A stretch of DNA of 64,000 nucleotides from CBDDKU01 sp965230375 (GCA_965230375.1 CBDDKU010000028.1:62001-126000), one strand, 5' to 3'; counted from the stretch's first letter, positions 24,760 through 34,571 are shown. Notes: generated by a model not told the origin, from the sequence alone. Numbers and translations: made by a program.

Positions 24760-24921
24760 ATTGCCTGGTGGTATATGTCTAACTGATCAATCTCAAATTC
24801 TATATGACATAGAATGTGATGTAGGAGGCTGAGTGAAGCAGACGAGTGGAGTTTTTCGATTGAATTGTTACCTGAGAAGCAGATCGGTTTTACTTGTTTT
24901 ATCTTGTTTTCCTGGAGCTCA

Positions 24922-24994
24922 GTCCCGTTAGGGACAGCCTATGGGTAACGCTATGATCTAGCCTTGGAGCTATGTGCCGTCAGGTACTACCTAT
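24922..24994 (-). repeat. REP unit 4
   Basis: Hairpin Y GTCCC-GTTA-GGGAC (24922-24935), CCTATGGGTAAC, spacer, hairpin Z GTGCC-GTCA-GGTAC (24974-24987) and TACCTAT. It ends 65 bp before the RAYT start codon. Units 1-4 alternate +,-,+,-. Confidence 0.8.
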
Positions 24995-25059
24995 AAATTG
25001 TGGGGAAATCCTTATCTTGATGCAAATCAACTTTTTAGCCTGATAAGTGAGCAAGAGAC

Positions 25060-25524
25060 ATGGCCAATACATTTACCCAGATCCACATCCATATTGTGTT
25101 TGCAGTTAAAGGCAGACAAAGTTTAATCAACGATGCGTGGAAGAGTGATCTCTACAAGTACATGACCGCCATTGTCCAAAACAATGGTCACAAAGTCCTT
25201 CAGATTAATGGAGTGAGCGACCATGTTCATCTTCTGATCGGATTACGACCCAGCCAAGCGCTGTCAGATCTAGTCAAACTAGTAAAGCAAGATACTTCAC
25301 GATGGATCAATCAAAACCTTTTGACTAATCATCGCTTCTCGTGGCAAGCAGGATATGGGGCCTTTTCTTACTCCCAAGATCGATTGCCGTATGTTATTAA
25401 GTACATCCAAAATCAAGAAGTACATCACAAAAAGGAATCCTTCCAAGATGAATTCTTATCACTGCTTCGAGAGAATGATATGGAATACGATCCACGATTT
25501 TTATTCAAACCTGCTGAAGATTAA
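25060..25524 (+). CDS. rayT: REP-associated tyrosine transposase (RAYT, IS200-like Y1 family)
   Basis: A 154-residue HUH/Y1 endonuclease. The metal-binding HUH motif is HVHLL (His 55 and His 57), followed by GLRPSQALSDLVKLVK, W..GYGAFSYS at about 95-104, and the catalytic tyrosine Y115 in YIQNQEVHHKK. Size and motifs fit IS200/IS605-like RAYTs, which cut and move single-stranded DNA at GTAG-plus-hairpin REP sites. Four such REP units lie just upstream and two more at 42 kb, which supports the assignment. There is no accompanying tnpB and no obvious IS ends, so it is likely a domesticated RAYT. Confidence 0.88.
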   Translation: MANTFTQIHIHIVFAVKGRQSLINDAWKSDLYKYMTAIVQNNGHKVLQINGVSDHVHLLIGLRPSQALSDLVKLVKQDTSRWINQNLLTNHRFSWQAGYGAFSYSQDRLPYVIKYIQNQEVHHKKESFQDEFLSLLRENDMEYDPRFLFKPAED

Positions 25525-25598
25525 TCTTCGACATGGCGCGTTTGTTTTGGTGATGTCAACCTAACAGTAAATCCCCAATTCCACTTATCTTTCGGCCC

Positions 25599-27371
25599 AT
25601 GACCACCGCCATTGCCGTACTTCCATTTGTCAATATGAGCTCTGACAAGGAGCAAGAGTACTTTGCCGACGGCATCACCGAAGAGATTATCAATGCGCTC
25701 TCCAAAATCGATGGTCTGAAAGTCACATCTCGATCATCTTCGTTTTTCTTTAAGGGGAAGGCGGTGCCACTAAAGGAAGTCGCAACCAAACTCGCTGTCG
25801 ATGCCATTATTGAGGGGAGTATTAGGCTCGCAGGTGGTCAAGTTCGAATCACAGCGCAGCTCATTCAGGCCTCCGACGATTTTCATTTCTGGTCAGAAAC
25901 CTGGGACCGGAAACTGGAGAACATCTTCGAGATTCAAGATGAGATCAGTCTTCACATTGCCGAAAAGATTAGAGAGCAGTTTGGACACTTTGAGATCGAA
26001 GAGCACTTGGTAGAGCCCCAAACTCAAAACATCGATGCATACGCGTTATCTCTTCGGGCCAAAGAGCATTTCAATAAATGGAATCCGGTGGATGCGAAAA
26101 AGGCTATCGAGCTTTGGCAGAAAGCCCTAGATCTGGATGCCAATCACGATGAGTCTCTGGTGGGCATGGCCGATGCATACGGATTTCTCGGAGTCACGCA
26201 GGCGATGGATTTCATTGAAGCCTGGGATAAAGTCACCACTTGTACTGAACGAGCTTTGGAGATCAACCCCCAAAACGCTGGGGCCTATTATCAACTCGCC
26301 AACCGCTCATTCTTCGTGGACTGCGACTTTCGCGAAGCTTATGCCTATGGACAAAAGTCAGTAGAACTGAAGCCAAACTATCCAGAAGCTCAGCAGTTTA
26401 TGGCATTCCTTTACATGCTCGAAGGATCGCTTGATAAGGCGGGAGAACATCTGGGTAAAGCGCTTTTGATTAACCCCCTTTCCGAAGAAACACTTTTCTA
26501 CAAGGCCTACTACCAGTACCGCACAGCTGACTACCAAGGGGCGTTGACACAACTTGAAGATTTGCTCAGCAGAAACCCAATGAACATTCCGGCTTATGTC
26601 ATAAAATCTTATGTGATGCTCAAGTTGGAGATGTATGATGAAGTCATTCGCTTTATTGAGAGTATCGCCCCTGAAGTCATGGTGGAAGCAGAGCGCTTAG
26701 GAATAACGAGTCTGGTGGCCATTTTGAGTGGACATGAAGGCGAAGAAGCGATTAGCGAACTCAAAGAAATGGCTGAAGACCCCATGGCTATTCAAGCTCA
26801 TTCCTATGTTTTTACTGCTTTGGTATTGATGGAGCGATTCAACGAAGCCTTCGACTGGGTAGAGCGTCATTTGGAGATGAAATCTTCTGTGCTTTTGATT
26901 GGCTTTTCCGATCCGCTTGTCGACGCGGCCAAAGGCGAAGAGCGGTACAAAGCCATTGCAAAGGAGATCTACAACCGGGAAGAAATAAGGACGCAGCCAG
27001 ATGGGAAGACGGCTCTGCTGGATGAAGGGTCAGCTTCGGAATGGGCCAGACGTCTTGGCATTTTTATGGAAGAAGAAGAGCCGTATCTCGATCCCACTTT
27101 GAGTCTCCGATCGCTGGCAAGTCGGTTAGAGCTTCACCCCAATAAGCTCTCATGGCTGCTCAACCATAGCTTTGGGAAGAATTTCAACGCTTTTGTGAAT
27201 TTCTTTCGCATAGAGCGTTTCAAGTCACTCGCCACCGACCCGGACAACAGTCATATTTCCTTGATTGGGCTTGCCTATGAAAGCGGTTTTAACTCCAAAA
27301 CCGTTTTCAATACCTACTTCAAAAAAGAGACTGGCCAAACGCCAAAAGCTTACATCGAAAGCCGGAAATAA
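25599..27371 (+). CDS. FlgO/TolB-like N-terminal, TPR, AraC-type regulator
   Basis: A 590-residue cytosolic protein with three parts. Residues 1 to about 120 match the FlgO/TolB-N-like domain found next to adenylate-cyclase and TPR proteins (IAVLPFVNMSSDKEQEYFAD, GITEEIINALS, SRSSSFFFKGK, VDAIIEGSIR). Residues about 130-440 are TPR repeats. Residues about 490-590 are an AraC-family HTH pair (TLSLRSLASRLELHPNKLSW, YESGFNSKTVFNTYFKKETG). It probably senses through protein contacts and controls nearby genes; the MDR dehydrogenase and DUF4386 genes 116 bp downstream are natural candidates. Confidence 0.85.
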   Translation: MTTAIAVLPFVNMSSDKEQEYFADGITEEIINALSKIDGLKVTSRSSSFFFKGKAVPLKEVATKLAVDAIIEGSIRLAGGQVRITAQLIQASDDFHFWSETWDRKLENIFEIQDEISLHIAEKIREQFGHFEIEEHLVEPQTQNIDAYALSLRAKEHFNKWNPVDAKKAIELWQKALDLDANHDESLVGMADAYGFLGVTQAMDFIEAWDKVTTCTERALEINPQNAGAYYQLANRSFFVDCDFREAYAYGQKSVELKPNYPEAQQFMAFLYMLEGSLDKAGEHLGKALLINPLSEETLFYKAYYQYRTADYQGALTQLEDLLSRNPMNIPAYVIKSYVMLKLEMYDEVIRFIESIAPEVMVEAERLGITSLVAILSGHEGEEAISELKEMAEDPMAIQAHSYVFTALVLMERFNEAFDWVERHLEMKSSVLLIGFSDPLVDAAKGEERYKAIAKEIYNREEIRTQPDGKTALLDEGSASEWARRLGIFMEEEEPYLDPTLSLRSLASRLELHPNKLSWLLNHSFGKNFNAFVNFFRIERFKSLATDPDNSHISLIGLAYESGFNSKTVFNTYFKKETGQTPKAYIESRK

Positions 27372-27486
27372 GTTCCGAAATATAATTCCGAACGCCTTGT
27401 GTGAGATCCCGAACGCTCGGGGCTGAAGTACTGCCTTCATTTGCATTGTGATTGACAACAACGCCAATCGATAAAACGCCAAAACA

Positions 27487-28464
27487 ATGACAACAATGAA
27501 AGCAATAATCGCAACAGGATACGGAAGCCCTGAAGTTTTAAAGTATCAAGAAGTAGCCATGCCCGTAGTCAGTGAGCATGAAGTGTTAATCAGAATCAGA
27601 GCATCGATAGTAACGCGAGCCGATACCATGATGCGCACTGGTAAACCTTATATCGGAAGGTTGATGATGGGTTTGACCAAGCCCAAAAAAGCCATTACTG
27701 GTGCTGGGTTTGCCGGCACGGTCGAAATGGTAGGAAGGGGAGTGACTGAATTTAAAAAAGGCGATCGCGTTTTTGGCGAGACAGCTTTAGAAGGCGGAAC
27801 CAACGCCGAATTTGTCACAGTGGCTGAAACCGGTGTGGTGGCTCACATGCCTGATGAGATGAGTTTTGAAGATGCAGCCACTTTTGCGGATGGACCGATC
27901 ACTTCTTTCAATTTCCTATTGGAAATCGCCAAGATGAAAAAAGGCGACAAAGTTCTAATCAATGGTGCATCTGGTAGCCTGGGTACCGCAGCTGTTCAAA
28001 TAGCCAAGTATTTTGGTGGCGAGGTTACTGCGGTCGCCAGTCATCGAAATCTAGGTTTGGTCAAGTCACTTGGAGCAGACCACGTGATCGATTACACCAA
28101 AAAGGATGTGACCAGTGGCGAGAATCAGTACGACATTATCTACGATACAGTTGGCACTATGAAATTTGGGATGGCCAAGCGCATCTTGACTGATCACGGG
28201 CAATTTGTATCTCCAGTTTTGAGCGGGCGAATTTTACTTCAAATGCTTCTGGGAGCAGGGAGCAAGAAAAAAGCAAAGTTTGCTGCAACAGGACTGCGCT
28301 CATCAGAAGAGCTTGTGAAAATTCTGGATTCGCTTGTGAAGACTTACAAGGATGGACAGCTCAAAGTAATCGTAGATCGCCAGTTTCCCTTGGTAAAAGT
28401 TGCCGAAGCCCACCGATACATCGACACCGGAAGAAAACGCGGAAACGTTGTCATCATCCACTAA
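27487..28464 (+). CDS. NAD(P)-dependent MDR alcohol dehydrogenase/quinone reductase
   Basis: A 325-residue medium-chain dehydrogenase without the catalytic or structural zinc Cys set. It has the GroES-like N-domain (VLIRIRASIVTRADTMMRTG, GAGFAGTVEMVGRGVTEFKKG), the Rossmann motif VLINGASGSLGTAAVQIAKY at about 158-177 and the C-terminal YIDTGRKRGNVVI. Likely reduces a quinone, enone or aldehyde with NADPH. The ATG at 27487 is followed closely by a second in-frame ATG, so the start is uncertain by four residues. Its stop is 27 bp before the DUF4386 gene, forming a two-gene operon. Confidence 0.88.
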   Translation: MTTMKAIIATGYGSPEVLKYQEVAMPVVSEHEVLIRIRASIVTRADTMMRTGKPYIGRLMMGLTKPKKAITGAGFAGTVEMVGRGVTEFKKGDRVFGETALEGGTNAEFVTVAETGVVAHMPDEMSFEDAATFADGPITSFNFLLEIAKMKKGDKVLINGASGSLGTAAVQIAKYFGGEVTAVASHRNLGLVKSLGADHVIDYTKKDVTSGENQYDIIYDTVGTMKFGMAKRILTDHGQFVSPVLSGRILLQMLLGAGSKKKAKFAATGLRSSEELVKILDSLVKTYKDGQLKVIVDRQFPLVKVAEAHRYIDTGRKRGNVVIIH

Positions 28465-28491
28465 TTAACCAAAACCAAAAATCGAATAGCC

Positions 28492-29163
28492 ATGACTAAG
28501 AATACATTCAGACTCACCGGATTTCTCTACCTGCTCGTAATCATTTGCGCGGGACTCAGCCAAGGGTATGTGCGAGGAACATTGATCATCCCTGGCGATG
28601 CTGCAGCTACAGCAGAAAATATCCTAGCTAACCAAGGGCTGTTTCGCATGGGAATCACCCTCGATTTGACGGCCTTTATTATTGATGCCATCATTTCGGT
28701 TTTACTCTACCAGATCTTTAAGCCAGTCGGCAAAACACTAGCCCTAGTCTCTTCGAGCCTTCGATTAATAGCCCACCCAGCCATCGGAAGTCTCAACTTA
28801 TTGAACCACTACCTTGCAATCCACGTGCTCAATGACCCCAGTTTGGCCACTTCTTTTGACCCTGCTCAAATCGAATCTCTCGGACTTCTTTTCACGCAAG
28901 CACACCAATATGGTTACCTGATCGCTGGTGGATTCTTTGGCTTGCACATGGGTTTACTTGGTATTCAAATCATCAAATCGACGAGCATTCCATCCCTATT
29001 CGGGTGGTTCTTGATCGGATCGGCTGCTGGCTACCTGATAGAGACCTTTGGAAACTTTATGTTCCCCGGCCACGAAGCCATTACCGCTCTGATTGTGGGA
29101 ACCACTGCTGCCATTGGAGAAGTGGCTTTTACCTTTTACTTGATGATCAAGGGCAGGAAGTAA
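28492..29163 (+). CDS. DUF4386 integral membrane protein
   Basis: A 223-residue protein with six or so hydrophobic helices, matching the DUF4386 family (FRLTGFLYLLVIICAGLSQG at the start, then VRGTLIIPGDAAATAENILAN). The function of the family is unknown. It is commonly found next to MDR dehydrogenases in Bacteroidota, as here (27-bp spacing). Ends at a 15-bp perfect hairpin. Confidence 0.85.
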   Translation: MTKNTFRLTGFLYLLVIICAGLSQGYVRGTLIIPGDAAATAENILANQGLFRMGITLDLTAFIIDAIISVLLYQIFKPVGKTLALVSSSLRLIAHPAIGSLNLLNHYLAIHVLNDPSLATSFDPAQIESLGLLFTQAHQYGYLIAGGFFGLHMGLLGIQIIKSTSIPSLFGWFLIGSAAGYLIETFGNFMFPGHEAITALIVGTTAAIGEVAFTFYLMIKGRK

Positions 29164-29183
29164 ACATTTTTAGGAATCAGTCT

Positions 29184-29215
29184 AAAGGGTATGGTTTTGT
29201 AAAACCATACCCTTT
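29184..29215. terminator. Hairpin after the DUF4386 gene
   Basis: A 15-bp perfect inverted repeat (29184-29198 with 29201-29215, arm AAAGGGTATGGTTTT) with a 2-nt spacer. No strong T-run follows, so it may be a terminator or a 3'-end stabiliser. Confidence 0.6.
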
Positions 29216-29270
29216 ACCCCTTTAGTTTCTTGATTTTCGGCTTGTCGAATTTTTCAAGACGCTAAACAAC

Positions 29271-30389
29271 ATGAACAAACTAAACATATTAGGCTTTTTA
29301 CTTTTTGCATCAAGCCTTGCCTATTCACAGGTCGATTATGAGCTCTACGTGAGCGATGCAGGTAATTTTAATAATCCACCCTGGCAGATTCTGAAATACG
29401 ATCAGAATGGGGAGAACGGAGAAGTGTTTATCTCGGAATACCTCGCTTGGCCACAAGACATTCTCTTTCTGGAAGAGCAGAACAAAGTGCTGATCTCCAA
29501 TCTGAACAGCGATTCGATCAATGTGCACGATGCTACAACTGGTGAATTTATCAGCGTTTTTGGAATGGAAGCCGATGGTCCAACCCGCATGGCTTTTGGT
29601 CCTGATGGGCTGATTTATGTCTTGCAGTGGAACGGTGATGGCAAAGTGTTGCGTTACGACACCGACGGAAATTACTTGGGGCCATTTACAGATGTGGGAG
29701 TGCCAAGAAGTATCGGTATAGCGTGGGATAGCAAGGGAAAACTCTACGTCTCTTCCTATAGCCAGTCGCTGGTCCGCGTTTTTGATGGAGAAGGCAATGA
29801 CCTGGGGAATTTTATTAGCTCCGGTTTGAATGGACCAACCAATATTTGGTTTACGCTCAGCGGTGGGCTACACGTGAATAATTACAACACGGGTGAAGTG
29901 TTTCGATTCAACTTGGTCGGGGAGTATCAAGAGACGTTAATTACCGGTATCGGCCAGAATGAAGGTATTGCGATTGTCCCACCATTCGACTTCTTGATCG
30001 GTGGTGGACAGGCTGGTGTCGTCAATCAATACACTTCCGACGGAGAATTTGTCCAAGAGTTGATTTCCTCCCAGCCGCTAAATCTGCTCACCCCTAATGC
30101 TGTGGTACAACGCAATCTGACGCCCATGAACACACAGAATGCGCTCAACAATGAAGATGTTATCATCTCACCAGTTCCCGGCAATTATTTTCAAGTGCAG
30201 TCAAGGAGCAATTTCGAAATTGAAACGATCGAAGTTTTTGATGGAACGGGTAAATTGGTTTTCCAAAAAGAAGAAATTGACGATGTGCTCTGGGATGGGA
30301 GAGAGTTTCCGGAAGGTCAATACACCATTTCAATCCACCTGGAAAGTGGAAGGGTTATCACTAAAAAAGTCATTCTCCAGCATCAATGA
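29271..30389 (+). CDS. Secreted NHL/beta-propeller protein with T9SS C-terminus
   Basis: A 372-residue exported protein (MNKLNILGFLLFASSLAYSQ). Residues about 40-285 form NHL-like propeller blades (GPTRMAFGPDGLIYVLQWNG, VPRSIGIAWDSKGKLYVSSY, GPTNIWFTLSGGLHVNNY). The last ~75 residues are a divergent T9SS type A sorting domain (IETIEVFDGTGKLVF, FPEGQYTISIHLESG, TKKVILQ). The propeller may bind protein or carbohydrate ligands outside the cell; no enzymatic residues could be identified. Confidence 0.8.
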   Translation: MNKLNILGFLLFASSLAYSQVDYELYVSDAGNFNNPPWQILKYDQNGENGEVFISEYLAWPQDILFLEEQNKVLISNLNSDSINVHDATTGEFISVFGMEADGPTRMAFGPDGLIYVLQWNGDGKVLRYDTDGNYLGPFTDVGVPRSIGIAWDSKGKLYVSSYSQSLVRVFDGEGNDLGNFISSGLNGPTNIWFTLSGGLHVNNYNTGEVFRFNLVGEYQETLITGIGQNEGIAIVPPFDFLIGGGQAGVVNQYTSDGEFVQELISSQPLNLLTPNAVVQRNLTPMNTQNALNNEDVIISPVPGNYFQVQSRSNFEIETIEVFDGTGKLVFQKEEIDDVLWDGREFPEGQYTISIHLESGRVITKKVILQHQ

Positions 30390-30470
30390 AGAGAAGAATA
30401 GCTCGAAGATTTGGCTTCGCATCGTTATCGAAGTCTTTCTTAACTTCAAAACTTCATCCCAACCATAGGC

Positions 30471-31553
30471 ATGGAACCCACCCTAGATAACTGGACAACG
30501 CTTTTCCTTCTCGTAGCTTCTACTGGGTTTTTTGTGTCCATAGCGCTTTGGGTTAAATCAAAAGAAGCAGAACTCTATCTCGTGCCTGCTCTTATCACGG
30601 GCTTATTTTCTCTTGTGCTGTTTCAATATGTTCTGTTCTGGACGAACTATCAAACGGTTTTTCCCTATTTCAAATTTCTACCCAATGTTTTACTAGGGTT
30701 GATTCCGGTACTCGTCATCTATTATTCAAATCGACTATTGAGCAAGAAGCCCCACCCGGCCACAAAGCTTCTATACATTCCGCTCATTCTTGGGTTTTTG
30801 TTTAATGTATGTTTTTGGGTGGGTGTTTTTCCGCTCCAGTCTGGTGCATCAACGGTTGTCCGAACTAGTGGGCGCATACTGTTTATCGGACTAAACCCTT
30901 GGGTGATCGTAGGGCTATATGCCTTGTCAATCATTGAGCTCTTTAGACTGCAAACTCAGCTTGATGGGGCTCGTAGACGGTATTTTCGGATGATTATCGT
31001 TGCACTGTCCTTGTTCGCGTTCGCCTATGCGAGTTATTTTGTTCTGGTTCGATTTTCCTTCTTCAATAGCTCATGGGACTATGCCATATCGATTGTGATG
31101 AGCGCTACGATTTACTATTTGGGTGGCACTTTGTTTACCAAGTCTACGGGTCGTGTTTTTCCCGAAGCCAAAGGGACGGGGCAAGAACTTTTGGATGAGA
31201 AGTCCGTTGACGAGTTCTTTGCAGAATTGGATCGGCGAATGCTGAAGGAATGCCACTATCGCAAAGACGATTTGCGCTTGGAGTGGCTGGCCGAGAAAAT
31301 GGAGATTCCCAGAAACTACCTGAGCTACGTCATCAATACCAAGTCGGGTAAAAACTTCAATGGGTTTATCAATGAATACCGGGTGAATGAAGCGGCTGAA
31401 TTGCTGATTTCCAGAACGGATCTCACGGTAAAGGATATCTATTTTCAAGTTGGGTTTAGCAATAAAGCGACGTTCTACCAGGCATTCAAAAAGAAGTACC
31501 ATTGCACGCCCAGCGAATATCGAATCAGGCAGAAGAGCCTTCGGGCTGTTTAA
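30471..31553 (+). CDS. AraC-family regulator with membrane-spanning N-terminus
   Basis: A 360-residue protein. Residues 1 to about 235 are hydrophobic with about seven predicted helices (LFLLVASTGFFVSIALWV, LVPALITGLFSLVLFQYVL, LIPVLVIYYSNRLL and others). Residues about 265-355 are an AraC HTH pair (RLEWLAEKMEIPRNYLSYVI, FSNKATFYQAFKKKYHCTP). This membrane-AraC layout is frequent in Bacteroidota and suggests direct membrane-to-DNA signalling. Target genes are unknown; the T9SS propeller gene is upstream and the MATE exporter downstream. Confidence 0.85.
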   Translation: MEPTLDNWTTLFLLVASTGFFVSIALWVKSKEAELYLVPALITGLFSLVLFQYVLFWTNYQTVFPYFKFLPNVLLGLIPVLVIYYSNRLLSKKPHPATKLLYIPLILGFLFNVCFWVGVFPLQSGASTVVRTSGRILFIGLNPWVIVGLYALSIIELFRLQTQLDGARRRYFRMIIVALSLFAFAYASYFVLVRFSFFNSSWDYAISIVMSATIYYLGGTLFTKSTGRVFPEAKGTGQELLDEKSVDEFFAELDRRMLKECHYRKDDLRLEWLAEKMEIPRNYLSYVINTKSGKNFNGFINEYRVNEAAELLISRTDLTVKDIYFQVGFSNKATFYQAFKKKYHCTPSEYRIRQKSLRAV

Positions 31554-31780
31554 ACTTGTGGCAAATTCGTTTCTTGGGTTGGATGTCGATCCCCAATTTT
31601 ACTCTATAAGTTTCTCGAAAAAAGGTCATTATCTCAGGTCAGAACTGCAAAGAAGTGTCCTATATTGGGGCCCATTAAAACTGGGGTTGAATTGGCTGTT
31701 TAACAGGTGGTTGAGCAAAGTCTTTTCAATTTCAAAGAAGTCTTAAAAGAGCAGTCTACATTGTTTTGCCAATTACCTGA

Positions 31781-33208
31781 ATGAATCCATCTAACCAGAA
31801 CATCGAAACCCCGGCAGTTCCCAAGAGCTCTATCTGGGAGGCGTTAAAAGATGCCATCAAGGGAACGGATGCCGACTATACGCAGATCAGTCTCAAGAAG
31901 GCGATTTTTCTTCTCGCCGTTCCGATGATCCTGGAGTTGGTGATGGAGTCGGCCTTTGCTGTGGTTGACATCTATTTTGTTAGCAAACTAGGAGCGTCTG
32001 CCGTAGCCACCGTGGGACTCACAGAAACTTATTTATTCATTCTCTATTCTGTAGCGATGGGCTTGTCGATGGCTGTCACTGCAGTCATCGCTCGAAGAGT
32101 TGGGGAAAAAAAGAAGGGAGAAGCGTCGGTTTCAGCGGTTCAGGCAATACTCTTGTCACTAATCATTTCATTGCCTTTTGCCATTGCAGGAATCTTCTTC
32201 TCGAAAGAACTGCTAGCGATGATGGGTGGTGATGAATGGGCCTTAAGCGAAGGTTTTCACTATACCCAGTGGATGCTCGGTGCGAATGGGATTATCATTT
32301 TGCTCTTTGTGATCAATGCCATTTTCAGAGGGGCTGGTGATGCGGCCATCGCCATGCGGGTATTGTGGATTGCCAACGGTATCAACATGGTTTTAGACCC
32401 AATTCTGATTTTCGGTTGGGGACCAATTCCAGCTCTAGGCATCGAAGGGGCAGCAATAGCGACAACCACTGGCCGCGGAATTGCAGTAGCCATTCAGTTT
32501 TTCACACTCGCCAAAGGGAGCAAGCATATCAAGATTTTAAGAAAACACCTTGAGTGGAGCGGGGAGGAGATGCTGACTATTTTCAAGACGTCTCTGGGTG
32601 GAATCGGACAAATGATCGTGGCGATGAGTGCCTGGATTTTCCTGATGCGAATCCTTGCCGAAGTGGGCAGTGAAGCGGTAGCGGGTGCCACCATCGCTTT
32701 GCGCATCATGCTTTTCACCCTGATGCCTGCCTGGGGCCTATCCAATGCGGCAGCTACCCTCGTAGGCCAAAATCTTGGGGCAGGCAGCCCAGAGCGAGCG
32801 GAGTCTTCTGTCTGGAAAATTGGCTATTACAACATGGCTTTTTTGATCGTGGTTTCGCTTGGTTACTTCTTTTTTAGTGAAGCCTTAATGCAGATTTTTA
32901 CCGACGAACCCACCGTTATTCGGGTTGGAGCCGAATGGTTGCGCATCATGTCATACTCCTACTTTATCTACGGCTGGTGGATGGTATCGGTGCAAGCCTT
33001 TAACGGTGCTGGCGACACCAAAACACCCACCAAAATCAATTTGGTGTTTTTCTGGCTGATTCAGATTCCGCTGGCATATCTACTCGCCATTTATTTGGAT
33101 TGGCAACATTCGGGCGTTTTTTGGGCCGTGTTGGTCTCTGAAACATCCGTTGGGCTCTTTACTCTTTGGCTGTTTAAAAGGGGAAAGTGGAAGACTACTC
33201 AGGTTTAG
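31781..33208 (+). CDS. MATE-family multidrug efflux transporter
   Basis: A 475-residue inner-membrane protein with about twelve helices in two homologous halves. Typical MATE/NorM features are VPMILELVMESAFAVVDIYF near residue 46, LGASAVATVGLTE, and the repeated AGDAA and AGDTKTP motifs ending each half. It would export cationic drugs or metabolites in exchange for Na+ or H+. An N-terminal extension of about 35 polar residues precedes the first helix. Confidence 0.93.
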   Translation: MNPSNQNIETPAVPKSSIWEALKDAIKGTDADYTQISLKKAIFLLAVPMILELVMESAFAVVDIYFVSKLGASAVATVGLTETYLFILYSVAMGLSMAVTAVIARRVGEKKKGEASVSAVQAILLSLIISLPFAIAGIFFSKELLAMMGGDEWALSEGFHYTQWMLGANGIIILLFVINAIFRGAGDAAIAMRVLWIANGINMVLDPILIFGWGPIPALGIEGAAIATTTGRGIAVAIQFFTLAKGSKHIKILRKHLEWSGEEMLTIFKTSLGGIGQMIVAMSAWIFLMRILAEVGSEAVAGATIALRIMLFTLMPAWGLSNAAATLVGQNLGAGSPERAESSVWKIGYYNMAFLIVVSLGYFFFSEALMQIFTDEPTVIRVGAEWLRIMSYSYFIYGWWMVSVQAFNGAGDTKTPTKINLVFFWLIQIPLAYLLAIYLDWQHSGVFWAVLVSETSVGLFTLWLFKRGKWKTTQV

Positions 33209-33469
33209 TATGTCGAGTCATTTTTACCTGTGTAGTTTAGATTTCTCGGTTGAATTCTGCTTATCAGGTGCTGAACAAGTCCAAGTTATGGTTCGGTGGT
33301 ATTGCCCAGCGAGCCACATTTAGCAATTCTTATCACTCGGTCAATTCCCAAGTTCCCGTTTCTTCATATCTCTGCTTTTGTAAAGCGATAGATCAGCTTC
33401 AGCACAACACTCAATTATTGCATTCATCGTCGCGCTTATGAACTGTATTCTACCTGATTAGAACTGGAA

Positions 33470-34303
33470 ATGAAACGAATATTATTAGCCTTTTTCATCA
33501 TTGTATTGACCGCATTGGTTTCAGTGGTACTAACGGTTTATTTTCTGGATACTTCCGAGACGCCCGCGTCCTACGACGTATACACGATTGAATCTTCCGT
33601 TCTCTCAGAAGAGCGTGAGATCATTGTGAGCAAACCCGAAAACTATGGTGAACTTCGCTCAGTCGAGTTACCGGTAATTTATGTATTTGGTGGAAACACT
33701 TTAACATACTCCATTGCTCGCGATGTAAAGCTCCTTGCAAGGACAGGAAATATGGAACCTACGCTTGTAGTCGGAGTTCCAAATATTAGTCAAAAAACCC
33801 GCCAGAGAGATTTGACTCCGCCTTTTATGAAGCAAGATCTCGATGAAGCAGATTCACCCCTCGGGAAGGCCGATGAATATTTAAATTTTATTGAAGGAGA
33901 AGTGATACCCCTGATTGAAAAGGAGTATCGAACTGGTAAAACGCGTATCGCAGTCGGTCACTCGCGAGAAGGGTTAATGGTAATGCACTCTCTATTGGCA
34001 AAACCAGAATTGTTTACTGACCGCCTGGCACTGAGTCCTGCACTCTGGCGGGAAGAGAACTTGTTTGTAAAGGAGTTTGAGAAAGAGCTTCAAGAACAAG
34101 GTTTGATAGAATCCAGGTTGTTTTTGAGTATGGGCGAGAGGGAAGCGGAAAAAATGAAGACGGCCTTTGACATGACAGTCGAAATCCTGAAGAGAGATTC
34201 TACATCATTAATCTGGAAGTCTGAGTACACCAAAGGAGCGGTTCATAGCAATAACGCTCTACTTTCCGCGCCGGTCGGACTAGATTGGATTTTAAAAGAT
34301 TAG
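33470..34303 (+). CDS. Membrane-anchored/exported esterase of the Fes/esterase-D type
   Basis: A 277-residue alpha/beta-hydrolase with an N-terminal signal anchor (ILLAFFIIVLTALVSVVLTVY). The nucleophile elbow is GHSREG at about 165-170, and the catalytic His is near the C-terminus (GAVHSNNAL). It matches the putative-esterase family that includes siderophore esterases and S-formylglutathione hydrolases. Gly-His-Ser-Arg-Glu-Gly, rather than Gly-x-Ser-x-Gly, is slightly unusual. Substrate unknown. Confidence 0.75.
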   Translation: MKRILLAFFIIVLTALVSVVLTVYFLDTSETPASYDVYTIESSVLSEEREIIVSKPENYGELRSVELPVIYVFGGNTLTYSIARDVKLLARTGNMEPTLVVGVPNISQKTRQRDLTPPFMKQDLDEADSPLGKADEYLNFIEGEVIPLIEKEYRTGKTRIAVGHSREGLMVMHSLLAKPELFTDRLALSPALWREENLFVKEFEKELQEQGLIESRLFLSMGEREAEKMKTAFDMTVEILKRDSTSLIWKSEYTKGAVHSNNALLSAPVGLDWILKD

Positions 34304-34571
34304 TCGCAGCTGCGATAGGTAGTTTTTTGGAACTCTGAATCTAGGGCAGGGTTCCTAAGAATTTGGCTCTGCAAAAAAGGAGATGGAAGCCTACTCAGTT
34401 CTCGGTTAATCAACTCTTTCAAACAAAGAGATGACATATAAACTCCTTGAGGTGTTTTTGGTATTCTCAATATTTTATAGCTTTCGAGCTCGGACTTAGG
34501 ATTGGGAAGAACAAACAGACTAAAGGATTTCCCCAAGCCTAATTCAAACCAGGAATTACAATTCAAAAAAT

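Noticed and set aside
24345..24994. Possible CRISPR array
   Set aside because: Units alternate in orientation, contain two different hairpins each, and spacers between units vary from about 35 to 165 bp. No cas genes. REP elements with a RAYT explain it better.
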